A stretch of DNA of 8,946 nt. Source: Acidobacteriota bacterium. GTDB lineage: Bacteria; Acidobacteriota; Thermoanaerobaculia; Multivoradales; JAHEKO01. Numbering within the stretch: the stretch's first letter is position 1; each line of letters begins with the position of its first letter. The notes below the pieces were generated by a model, which was not told the origin of the DNA, did not search any database, and worked only from the letters and a program-made list of their open reading frames with translations. Positions 1 through 7,340 of the stretch are shown here, piece after piece. Location: positions 1-8,946 of the forward strand of contig JAHEKO010000131.1 in NCBI GenBank assembly GCA_024638355.1, given 5' to 3'. The translations under genes were made by a program, and so were the position numbers.

Positions 1-1553
<1,553 letters not shown>

Positions 1554-1559
1554 GGTTCA

Positions 1560-1565
1560 CCCCTC
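1560..1565 (-). promoter_or_regulatory. Ribosome binding site of lepA
   Basis: Read on the minus strand this is GAGGGG, six bases before the TTG start at 1553. The spacer contains the in-frame TGA that rules out any longer product, so the site supports the non-ATG start. Confidence 0.7.
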
Positions 1566-1606
1566 GACCGAACCCGCAGTTTACGACGGTTGGAGGTCCC
1601 GGTTCC

Positions 1607-2623
1607 CTACCTTTCGAGCAGCCCGCGGTTGGGCTCGCCGCGGCGGTAGAGGCCGGTCCGGTAGCAGAGCATCGTCCCTCCCCACACCAGGACGAACGAG
1701 CTGAACCCCTGGATGGCCATTTCGAGAGCATCGCTCTCTCCGAAGGCGTACTCGAGGCTCGCCGTGAGCAGCCGGTCGGAGATCCCATAAAGCGCGAACG
1801 CCATCAGCACGCGCGCCGCGCGCACCTTCACAGATCCGCCGCCCTCGGGCAGGCCGTAGCGGGTCAGGAGCCAGATTCCGGCCTGAATGCCGAAGATGCG
1901 CACGACGATCCCAGCGTCCGCTCCCGGCAGTAGAAGCGCCAGCAGCGGCGTCCCCAGGTAGAGCAGCGCGCGGAGGAGCGACGGCTCGAGGGCGATCCGG
2001 GCGAGCGGCGAGGGGCGCCCCGGAGAGCCGAGCGGACGGATCGCCAGGGTCCACGCGATTCCGACCACCGCGAGCCCGACGCCGATGCCGCCGAGCACGT
2101 CGGCGAGGAAGTGCCGCGCCAGGTACATGCGCGAGAGCGGCATCAGGAGGATCAGGGTGGCGGCCAGGGTCCAGACGCGCGCGTCGCGGAAGAGCGCCGC
2201 GGTCGAGCCCCAGAGCGCGGTGGTAATGCTGCAGTGCCCCGAGGGCATCCCGAAGGAGACGTCGCCCTGGCCGCGGTACCAGGCGACGACGTCCGTTGGC
2301 AGGCCGTCCCAGAACCCCGGCGCGCCGCCGCGCACGAACGGCGTCGACTCGGGATAGTCGTCTCCCGGCTGGAGCAGGGTCGAGTCGACCGCTTCCGGGC
2401 GGGGCAGGGCGAAGGCGTTCTTGAGCACGCCGGTGAGCAGACCAGTCCAGACGACGACGTGGACCAGGACGAAGCCGCGGCGGAAGTCCACCCCGAAGGC
2501 GATCACCAGCAGGATCGGGATCAGCATCCAGGCGTAGCCGAGGGTGGTGACCGCGAGCATGAACGCGGTCATTCCGTCCGAGGCGAAGGACTGGAGCGCG
2601 TGGATCGGCTCGGTCTGGAACAT
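1607..2623 (-). CDS. PAP2-superfamily membrane phosphatase with extended C-terminal membrane region
   Basis: The 338-residue protein carries the three PAP2 signature motifs: KNAFALPRP at 68-76 (KX6RP), PSGH at 127-130, and [12 protein letters not shown] at 164-175 (SRX5HX3D, with catalytic His171 and Asp175). The family hydrolyses phosphomonoester or pyrophosphate groups of lipid phosphates such as phosphatidate, undecaprenyl diphosphate or sphingoid-base phosphates; the substrate cannot be told from sequence. Hydrophobic segments lie near 19-43, 50-66, 150-161 and 175-195. After the PAP2 core another roughly 140 residues contain further hydrophobic stretches (about 217-233, 236-254, 268-282 and 302-320), making it longer than the typical 180-250-residue bacterial PAP2. 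ATG at 2623 is the first start; its ribosome binding site is weak (GAAAG). It is divergent from the symporter gene and 53 bp upstream of lepA. PAP2 membership is secure; the specific substrate is unknown. Confidence 0.92.
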   Translation of the reverse strand: MFQTEPIHALQSFASDGMTAFMLAVTTLGYAWMLIPILLVIAFGVDFRRGFVLVHVVVWTGLLTGVLKNAFALPRPEAVDSTLLQPGDDYPESTPFVRGGAPGFWDGLPTDVVAWYRGQGDVSFGMPSGHCSITTALWGSTAALFRDARVWTLAATLILLMPLSRMYLARHFLADVLGGIGVGLAVVGIAWTLAIRPLGSPGRPSPLARIALEPSLLRALLYLGTPLLALLLPGADAGIVVRIFGIQAGIWLLTRYGLPEGGGSVKVRAARVLMAFALYGISDRLLTASLEYAFGESDALEMAIQGFSSFVLVWGGTMLCYRTGLYRRGEPNRGLLER

Positions 2624-2648
2624 CGGCTTTCGAGTGTAAGACCCGGTG

Positions 2649-2665
2649 GCAACCCGTTTTGTTGC
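2649..2665. promoter_or_regulatory. Inverted repeat in divergent promoter region, candidate operator
   Basis: GCAAC and GTTGC form perfect 5-bp arms around a 7-bp spacer (CCGTTTT). The repeat lies between the divergent PAP2 and symporter genes, 26 bp upstream of the PAP2 ATG and upstream of the -10-like element of the symporter. Arms of this length can occur by chance, so an operator role is only suggested by location. Confidence 0.25.
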
Positions 2666-2689
2666 ACTCGGCGAGGAGAGCGTTCAGTC

Positions 2690-2695
2690 TACAAT
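2690..2695 (+). promoter_or_regulatory. -10-like element (TACAAT) upstream of the AGCS symporter
   Basis: TACAAT matches the sigma-70 -10 consensus at five of six positions and stands out in GC-rich surroundings, 56 bp before the GTG start. The nearest -35-like hexamer, TTGCAC at 2662-2667, is 22 bp away, longer than the usual 16-18 bp, so a standard -35 partner is not evident. The predicted transcript would have a leader of about 50 bases. Confidence 0.4.
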
Positions 2696-2718
2696 CGCGC
2701 GAGCACTCGAAGCGTGAG

Positions 2719-2733
2719 CGGCCCCGGGGGCCG
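2719..2733 (+). promoter_or_regulatory. GC-rich stem-loop in the symporter leader
   Basis: CGGCCC at 2719-2724 pairs with GGGCCG at 2728-2733 around a three-base loop, an all-GC stem that ends seven bases before the Shine-Dalgarno sequence. It would fall within the predicted leader of the symporter mRNA. It is too short for a known riboswitch; an effect on translation or mRNA stability is possible but not shown. Confidence 0.35.
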
Positions 2734-2740
2734 CCAACAG

Positions 2741-2747
2741 AAAGGAG
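2741..2747 (+). promoter_or_regulatory. Ribosome binding site of the AGCS symporter
   Basis: AAAGGAG is a strong Shine-Dalgarno sequence four bases before GTG 2752. It fixes the start there instead of at the in-frame TTG at 2659, which would add 31 hydrophilic, arginine-rich residues unlike an AGCS N-terminus. Confidence 0.8.
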
Positions 2748-2751
2748 CGCC

Positions 2752-4101
2752 GTGTCTTCCCTGACGGAACTCGTCTCCCAGGTATCCGGCTTTGTCTGGG
2801 GTCCCTATCTGCTGATCCCGCTGCTGCTCCTGACCGGCTTCTTCCTGACCCTCCGGCTGCGCGGCATCCAGTTCACCCGGCTCTGGGGATCGCTCTACCT
2901 CGGCCTGATCGTCCGCAGGGAGAAAGACGCCGACGGCGACATCTCCCACTTCCAGGCGCTGATGACCGCGCTGGCGGCGACCGTCGGCACCGGCAACATC
3001 GTGGGCGTGGCGACGGCGATCGCGCTCGGCGGACCGGGGGCGCTCTTCTGGATGTGGATCACCGGCCTGGTCGGCATGGCGACCAAGTTCTCCGAGGCGC
3101 TCCTCTCGGTCAAGTTCCGCACCACCGACGAGCGAGGCGAGATGGCGGGCGGGCCGATGTACTACCTGGCGGAGGGGATTCGGCCGCGCGGCCTCGGCAA
3201 GTTCCTCGGCGTGCTCTTCGCGCTCTTCGCCGCGGTGGCAGCTTTCGGCATCGGCAACATGGTGCAGTCGAACTCGGTCGCCTCGGGCCTCGAGGACTCG
3301 TTCGGCATCGACACCTGGATCACCGGCCTGGTGATGGCGGTCGCCGCCGGCGCCGTCATCCTGGGCGGCATCAAGTCGATCGGCCGCTTCACCGGCGTCT
3401 TCGTGCCGGCGATGATCGTTCTCTACATGATCGGCGCGGGGCTGGTAATCGCCATGCACGTCGACCAGGTTCCGGCCGCGTTCCGGCTGGTCTTGCAGGG
3501 CGCCTTCTCGGGCACCGCCGCGGCCGGCGGCTTCGCCGGGGCCGCTCTCGCCCAGGCGATTCGCTTCGGCGTGGCGCGCGGAATCTTCTCGAACGAGTCG
3601 GGGCTTGGCTCGGCCGGCATCGCCGCCGCCGCGGCGCAGACCCACGAGCCGACGCGCCAGGCGCTGGTGTCGATGACCCAGACCTTCATCGACACGATCG
3701 TCGTCTGCTCGTTCACCGGCTTCGCGATTCTCTGCACCGGCGTCTGGGAGAGCGGGCTCAACGGCGCGCCCCTGACCCAAGCCGCCTTCCGCGCCGGCCT
3801 TGGAGACTTCGGCTCGTGGATCGTCTCGATCGGCCTGACCATGTTCGCCTTCTCGACCGTTCTGGGCTGGAGCTACTACGGCGAGAAATCGCTCGAGTTC
3901 CTGCTCGGCACCAAGGCGATCCTCCCCTACCGGCTGGTGTTCGTGGTTGCCGTCTTCTTCGGCGCGATCCGCAGCCTCGACTTCGTCTGGAGCGTCTCGG
4001 ACGTGATGAACGGGCTGATGGCGCTGCCCAACCTGGTCGGGCTGCTGCTGCTGAGTGGAGTCATCGTGGCGGAGACGCGAGACTACTTCGGTCGGAGCTG
4101 A
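2752..4101 (+). CDS. Sodium:alanine symporter family (AGCS) amino-acid transporter
   Basis: This is a 449-residue integral membrane protein of the alanine/glycine:cation symporter family, which imports alanine, glycine or related small amino acids driven by a sodium (or proton) gradient. Family hallmarks are visible: [15 protein letters not shown] at 76-90, the signature [16 protein letters not shown] at 93-108, GGPMYYL at 133-139 and [16 protein letters not shown] at 273-288. About ten or eleven hydrophobic segments span the length, from about 17-35 to 420-440. Length agrees with family members of about 440-490 residues. The GTG start is chosen for its AAAGGAG ribosome binding site and because the N-terminus then begins directly before the first membrane helix. 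It appears to be a single-gene transcript: divergent from PAP2 and convergent with the GTPase gene, 44 bp away. Exact substrate and coupling ion cannot be read from sequence. Confidence 0.95.
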   Translation: MSSLTELVSQVSGFVWGPYLLIPLLLLTGFFLTLRLRGIQFTRLWGSLYLGLIVRREKDADGDISHFQALMTALAATVGTGNIVGVATAIALGGPGALFWMWITGLVGMATKFSEALLSVKFRTTDERGEMAGGPMYYLAEGIRPRGLGKFLGVLFALFAAVAAFGIGNMVQSNSVASGLEDSFGIDTWITGLVMAVAAGAVILGGIKSIGRFTGVFVPAMIVLYMIGAGLVIAMHVDQVPAAFRLVLQGAFSGTAAAGGFAGAALAQAIRFGVARGIFSNESGLGSAGIAAAAAQTHEPTRQALVSMTQTFIDTIVVCSFTGFAILCTGVWESGLNGAPLTQAAFRAGLGDFGSWIVSIGLTMFAFSTVLGWSYYGEKSLEFLLGTKAILPYRLVFVVAVFFGAIRSLDFVWSVSDVMNGLMALPNLVGLLLLSGVIVAETRDYFGRS

Positions 4102-4102
4102 T

Positions 4103-4114
4103 CGGGTTCGCCCG
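4103..4114. terminator. Short hairpin in the convergent gap, weak terminator candidate
   Basis: CGGG-TTCG-CCCG forms a four-base-pair stem with a TTCG loop just after the symporter stop codon, in the 44-bp gap between two convergent genes. No T-tract follows on either strand, so it is not a classical intrinsic terminator and may only stabilise the 3' end. Confidence 0.25.
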
Positions 4115-4145
4115 GCACGGGTCCCAACATCCGTCCGCGCGCGTT

Positions 4146-5465
4146 TCAAGCGCCGATCGCTGCTCGAATCATCTCTTCGATCACGCCCGGCTCGACCTCT
4201 TCGAGATCGTAGTCGACGTTGGCGATGGGCTTGTCGGTCGACAGCACGCGGCTGAGCTCGATCGGGGTGCCCTCGACCACCACGTCGGCCGGCGTGGCGT
4301 TGATCGTCGCCTCGAGATCCTTCATCTGCTCCGCGCCGTAGCCCATGGCGGGCAGGATCTTGCGGGCGTTCGGGTAGGCCGCGTAGGTCTCCTTGATGGA
4401 GCCCACCGCGTACGGAGTCGGGTCGACGATCTCGGCGGCGCCGGCCTGCTTGGCGGCCACCCAGCCGGCGCCGTAGGTCATGCCGCCGTGGGTCAGGGTC
4501 GGGCCGTCCTCGATCACCAGCGCCCGCTTGCCGGCGATCAGCTCGGGGTGGTCGACGGTGACGACCGAGCGGCACTGGAGAACTCGCGCCGCCGGATTGG
4601 CCTCGGCGCAGTTGGCCAGCACCGTCTCGACGCCGGCGGGATCCGCGGTCTGCACCTTGTTGACGATCAACAGGTCCGCCATCCGCAGATTGGTCTCGCC
4701 CGGGTAGTAGGCCAGCTCGTGGCCCGGCCGGTGCGGATCGACGAGGGTGATGTGGAGATCCGGCTTGTAGAACGGGGTGTCGTTGTTGCCGCCGTCCCAT
4801 AGCACGACGTCGGCCTCCTGCTCGGCCTCGCGCAGAATGCGCTCGTAGTCGACTCCGGCGTAGACCACGAAGCCGCGGTCGATCATCGGCTCGTACTCCT
4901 CGCGCTCCTCGATGGTGGTCTCGTGGTGATCGAGATCGTCGTAGGTCGCGAAGCGTTGGCAGGCCTGTTTGGCCAGATCGCCGTAGGGCATCGGGTGACG
5001 CACCGACACCACCTTCTTGCCGAGCTTCTTCAGCACGCCGGCCACGAAGCGGCTGGTCTGCGACTTGCCGACGCCGGTGCGCACCGCGGTTACGGCGATC
5101 ACCGGCTTCGTCGACTCGACCATCGTCCGCCGCGCCGAGCAGACGCCGAAGTGCGCCCCCCAGCCGATCACCCGGCTGGCGTGGTGCATGACGTACTCGT
5201 GCGAGACGTCCGAGTAGGAGAACCAGACCTCGTCGATCTTCCGCTCGGTGACCAGCGCCTCGAGCTCGTCCTCGGGCCGGATCGGGATGCCCTCGGGGTA
5301 GAGACGGCCCGCCAGCGCGGCCGGATAGGTGCGGTCGTCGATGTCGGGAATCTGCGCCGCGGTGAACGCCACGACCTCGTAGGCATCGTCGCCGCGGAAG
5401 AGGGTGTTGAAGTTGTGGAAGTCGCGCCCCGCGGCGCCCATGATCACGACTCTGGTTCGGGCCAT
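4146..5465 (-). CDS. Predicted P-loop GTPase, cyclic 2,3-diphosphoglycerate synthase-like (COG2403)
   Basis: The 439-residue product resembles the COG2403 family, whose characterised member is the archaeal Methanothermus fervidus cyclic 2,3-diphosphoglycerate synthase (460 residues), which uses ATP to cyclise 2,3-diphosphoglycerate. Visible features are an N-terminal Rossmann-like glycine motif VVIMGAAGRDF (residues 6-16), a P-loop AVRTGVGKS (127-135) spaced like that of dethiobiotin synthetase, a Walker-B-like strand VVLWDGGNND (220-229), LVDPHRPGHE (241-250) and LIVNKVQ (266-272) where GTPases have NKxD. The protein is soluble, with no signal peptide or membrane segment. ATG 5465 is preferred over a start 21 codons upstream because AGGAG precedes it by five bases and because VVIMGAAGRDF then lies at the N-terminus. 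It is convergent with the symporter and divergent from the BrkB gene, and so stands alone; no 2-phosphoglycerate kinase gene is in view. Family match is from recalled motifs; the bacterial substrate is unknown and cDPG synthesis should not be assumed. Confidence 0.85.
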   Translation of the reverse strand: MARTRVVIMGAAGRDFHNFNTLFRGDDAYEVVAFTAAQIPDIDDRTYPAALAGRLYPEGIPIRPEDELEALVTERKIDEVWFSYSDVSHEYVMHHASRVIGWGAHFGVCSARRTMVESTKPVIAVTAVRTGVGKSQTSRFVAGVLKKLGKKVVSVRHPMPYGDLAKQACQRFATYDDLDHHETTIEEREEYEPMIDRGFVVYAGVDYERILREAEQEADVVLWDGGNNDTPFYKPDLHITLVDPHRPGHELAYYPGETNLRMADLLIVNKVQTADPAGVETVLANCAEANPAARVLQCRSVVTVDHPELIAGKRALVIEDGPTLTHGGMTYGAGWVAAKQAGAAEIVDPTPYAVGSIKETYAAYPNARKILPAMGYGAEQMKDLEATINATPADVVVEGTPIELSRVLSTDKPIANVDYDLEEVEPGVIEEMIRAAIGA

Positions 5466-5470
5466 TCGCT

Positions 5471-5475
5471 CTCCT
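5471..5475 (-). promoter_or_regulatory. Ribosome binding site of the cDPGS-like gene
   Basis: Read on the minus strand this is AGGAG, five bases before ATG 5465. It selects this ATG over the in-frame upstream start at 5528, which has no comparable site and would overlap the promoter region of the divergent gene. Confidence 0.75.
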
Positions 5476-5533
5476 CTTGCCTGTGGATCGAGCCCTCGCG
5501 GGCCGCCAGAAGATATCAGCCGCTTCACGGCAG

Positions 5534-5539
5534 TAGAAT
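5534..5539 (+). promoter_or_regulatory. -10-like element (TAGAAT) just upstream of the BrkB gene
   Basis: TAGAAT matches the -10 consensus at five of six positions, in the 82-bp gap between divergent genes. No good -35 hexamer is found 16-18 bp upstream. It ends eight bases before the proposed TTG start at 5548, so a transcript from it would be nearly leaderless; either the element is fortuitous or the true start is further downstream. Confidence 0.3.
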
Positions 5540-5547
5540 CGAGGCTC

Positions 5548-6894
5548 TTGAGCGAGTCTTTTCTCGGCCTCCCGACGCTCGATCTCGTCAGACGCCTCTG
5601 GCAGACCGACCCGGCGACCCTGCCGCCCTGGAAGGCGGCCGGTCTGCGGGTGGCGCGGATCGGCTACGCCGTCGGCCGCGACCTGCTGGGCGGCCAGCTC
5701 AATCTGCACGCGATGAGCCTCGTCTACACGACGCTCCTATCGCTGGTTCCCCTGCTGGCGGTGAGCTTCACCATCTTTCGCGCCTTCAACATTCACAGCG
5801 GTTTCGAGCAGCTGTTGCTCCAGTACCTTCAACCGCTCGGCCCGCAGGGCGTCGATCTGGCCGGGAAGGTCGTGAGGGCCGTCGAGGAGCTCGACTACAA
5901 GCTCCTCGGCTCGCTGGGCGTGCTGCTGCTCTTCTACACCGTCTTCACCCTGATCCAGAAGATCGAGACGGCCTTCAACTTCACCTGGCACATCCGGCAC
6001 TCGCGTAAGCTCTCGCAGCACCTCGAGTACCTCGCCGTAGTCCTGCTCGGCCCGCTGCTGATCCTCGTCGTCTTCGGCTCCACCACCGCGGTCATGGGCA
6101 CCCGGGTGGTGACCAGCCTGCGCGAGCTCGAGCCGGTGGGCGCGCTCTTCACCCTGACCGGCGAGCTCCTGCCCTATCTGCTGGTGATCGCCACTTTCAC
6201 CTTCTTCTACCTGTTCGTGCCCAACACCCGCGTCAAGCTCGGCTCGGCTCTGATCGGCGCTCTCATCTCGGGCCTCATGTGGGAGACGGCCTCACGCGCC
6301 TTCTCGTCGCTCGTGGTGACCTCGGCCCGCTACCAGGCGCTGGTGTCGAGCTTCGCGATCCCGCTGCTCTTCATGGTCTGGCTCTACTTCAGCTGGCTGA
6401 TCCTACTGATCGGCGCGTCGGTCGCCTTCTACCACCAGCACCCCGAGTTCCTGGGCATCGCACGCGAGGAGATCCGGCTGAGCGATCGCGTGCACGAGAA
6501 GCTCGCGCTGCTGATCGTCTTCCTGATCGGCCGGCACCACTACTCCGGAAGTCCGCCGTGGACGGCGGTCGCTCTCGCCCGCCGCGTGGAGCTGCCGGAG
6601 GACGTCGTCACCGTCGCGCTCGAGGCCCTGGAGAAGAGCGGCCTGATCGCGGCCACCGGCCGCCGCGAGACGGTCTATCTGCCGGCCAAGCCGTTCGAGG
6701 AGGTCCGCCTACGAGACGTGCTGCGGGCGGTGCGCACGGCCGGTGAAGGGCCCTACCTGAACATCGAGCGGGTGAGCGTCGAGCCCGAGGTCGACTCGCT
6801 GAGCGAGAGCCTGCTCGCGGCCAGCGACGGCGTCCTCACCGACCGGACCGTCAAGAGCTGGGTGACCGCCGACCGATCCGACGCCGGCTCGTGA
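5548..6894 (+). CDS. YihY/BrkB-family inner-membrane protein with C-terminal winged-helix-like region
   Basis: The protein belongs to the YihY/virulence factor BrkB family (once misnamed ribonuclease BN), polytopic inner-membrane proteins of unsettled function. The family core is visible: LNLHAMSLVYTTLLSLVPLLA (51-71, split as one helix), LLGSLGVLLLFYTVFTLIQKIE (119-140) followed by the conserved-type FNFTWHI (143-149), then helices near 160-182, 206-226, 231-248 and 268-296 with YLFVPNTRVK (221-230), six segments in all as expected. Residues about 315-395 are soluble and read like a winged helix (ALARRVELPEDVVTVALEAL, then GLIAATGRRETVYLPAKP), seen in longer members of the family. TTG 5548 gives 448 residues; it is chosen because an earlier in-frame start would overlap the divergent GTPase coding region, but its ribosome binding site (GAGG, three bases away) is poor and GTG 5650 is a possible alternative. 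The stop overlaps the arfB start by four bases. Confidence 0.88.
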   Translation: MSESFLGLPTLDLVRRLWQTDPATLPPWKAAGLRVARIGYAVGRDLLGGQLNLHAMSLVYTTLLSLVPLLAVSFTIFRAFNIHSGFEQLLLQYLQPLGPQGVDLAGKVVRAVEELDYKLLGSLGVLLLFYTVFTLIQKIETAFNFTWHIRHSRKLSQHLEYLAVVLLGPLLILVVFGSTTAVMGTRVVTSLRELEPVGALFTLTGELLPYLLVIATFTFFYLFVPNTRVKLGSALIGALISGLMWETASRAFSSLVVTSARYQALVSSFAIPLLFMVWLYFSWLILLIGASVAFYHQHPEFLGIAREEIRLSDRVHEKLALLIVFLIGRHHYSGSPPWTAVALARRVELPEDVVTVALEALEKSGLIAATGRRETVYLPAKPFEEVRLRDVLRAVRTAGEGPYLNIERVSVEPEVDSLSESLLAASDGVLTDRTVKSWVTADRSDAGS

Positions 6895-7307
6895 CCGCCG
6901 AACAGCGCGTATCGATCCCCGACGAGGAGATCACCTTCAAGACCTCGAGGAGCTCGGGGCCCGGCGGCCAGAACGTCAACAAGGTCGAGAGCCGGGTGAC
7001 GCTGCTCTTCGATCTCGATGGCTCGCCCAGCCTGACCGCGGCTCAGAAGGTCCGGCTGCGGGATCGCCTCGCATCGCGGATCAACAAGGAGGGCGTGCTG
7101 CGCGTCGTGTCGCAGAAGCACCGCACGCAGGCCGCCAATCGCAACGCCGCGCGCGAGCGGTTCCACGAGCTGCTCGAGAAGGCTCTGGCTCGACGGAGGA
7201 AGCGCAAGCCGACGCGAATACCGAAGGCCGCCGCGAGGCGACGCCTCGAAGAGAAACGGCGGCGCGGCGAGCTCAAGCGGCGCCGGCGCGAGCCCGTCGA
7301 TCGCTGA
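6891..7307 (+). CDS. arfB: Alternative ribosome-rescue factor ArfB (YaeJ-type peptidyl-tRNA hydrolase)
   Basis: This 138-residue protein is a release-factor-like hydrolase that rescues ribosomes stalled on non-stop mRNAs without codon recognition. It has the catalytic GGQ loop in GPGGQNVNK (residues 23-31, GGQ at 25-27), a domain-3-type fold continuing through SRVTLLFDL, SQKHRTQAANRNAARERF, and a strongly basic tail (about 100-135) with RKPTR followed by clusters of Arg and Lys. In E. coli ArfB (140 residues) the equivalent tail occupies the empty mRNA channel, which separates ArfB from codon-reading release factors RF1 and RF2; this protein also lacks their anticodon-mimic domains. GTG 6891 overlaps the upstream stop codon as GTGA, indicating translational coupling with the BrkB gene. 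It ends 32 bp before the convergent esterase gene. A mitochondrial ICT1-type homology is the same family. Assignment is firm. Confidence 0.94.
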   Translation: MTAEQRVSIPDEEITFKTSRSSGPGGQNVNKVESRVTLLFDLDGSPSLTAAQKVRLRDRLASRINKEGVLRVVSQKHRTQAANRNAARERFHELLEKALARRRKRKPTRIPKAAARRRLEEKRRRGELKRRRREPVDR

Positions 7308-7327
7308 CTCTCGATCTCGCTCGCGGG

Positions 7328-7340
7328 GCGGGTCGCCCGC
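7328..7340. terminator. Hairpin between convergent arfB and esterase genes, weak terminator candidate
   Basis: GCGGG-TCG-CCCGC forms a perfect five-base-pair stem with a three-base loop in the 32-bp convergent gap, touching the last base of the esterase stop codon. There is no T-tract on either side, so intrinsic termination is uncertain. Confidence 0.25.

Noticed and set aside
1554..1606. A dedicated promoter for lepA in the gap after PAP2
   Set aside because: The best -10-like hexamer (TAAACT on the minus strand) matches only four of six positions and has no -35 partner, so read-through from PAP2 is just as likely.
2624..2751. A glycine riboswitch upstream of the symporter
   Set aside because: The predicted leader is only about 50 bases and contains a single GC-rich hairpin; a glycine aptamer needs about 100 bases with conserved junction sequences that I do not see.
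3054..4802. A 582-codon plus-strand open frame spanning the symporter, the convergent gap and the GTPase gene
   Set aside because: It covers parts of two genes on opposite strands in other frames, and its product is Arg/Gly-rich without membrane segments or domains.
2689..5709. A 1006-codon open frame on the minus strand across the symporter and GTPase genes
   Set aside because: It is out of frame with two well-identified genes, its translation is low-complexity and rich in Arg, Gly, Asp and His, and it shows no domain. Long spurious frames are expected opposite or beside GC-rich genes.
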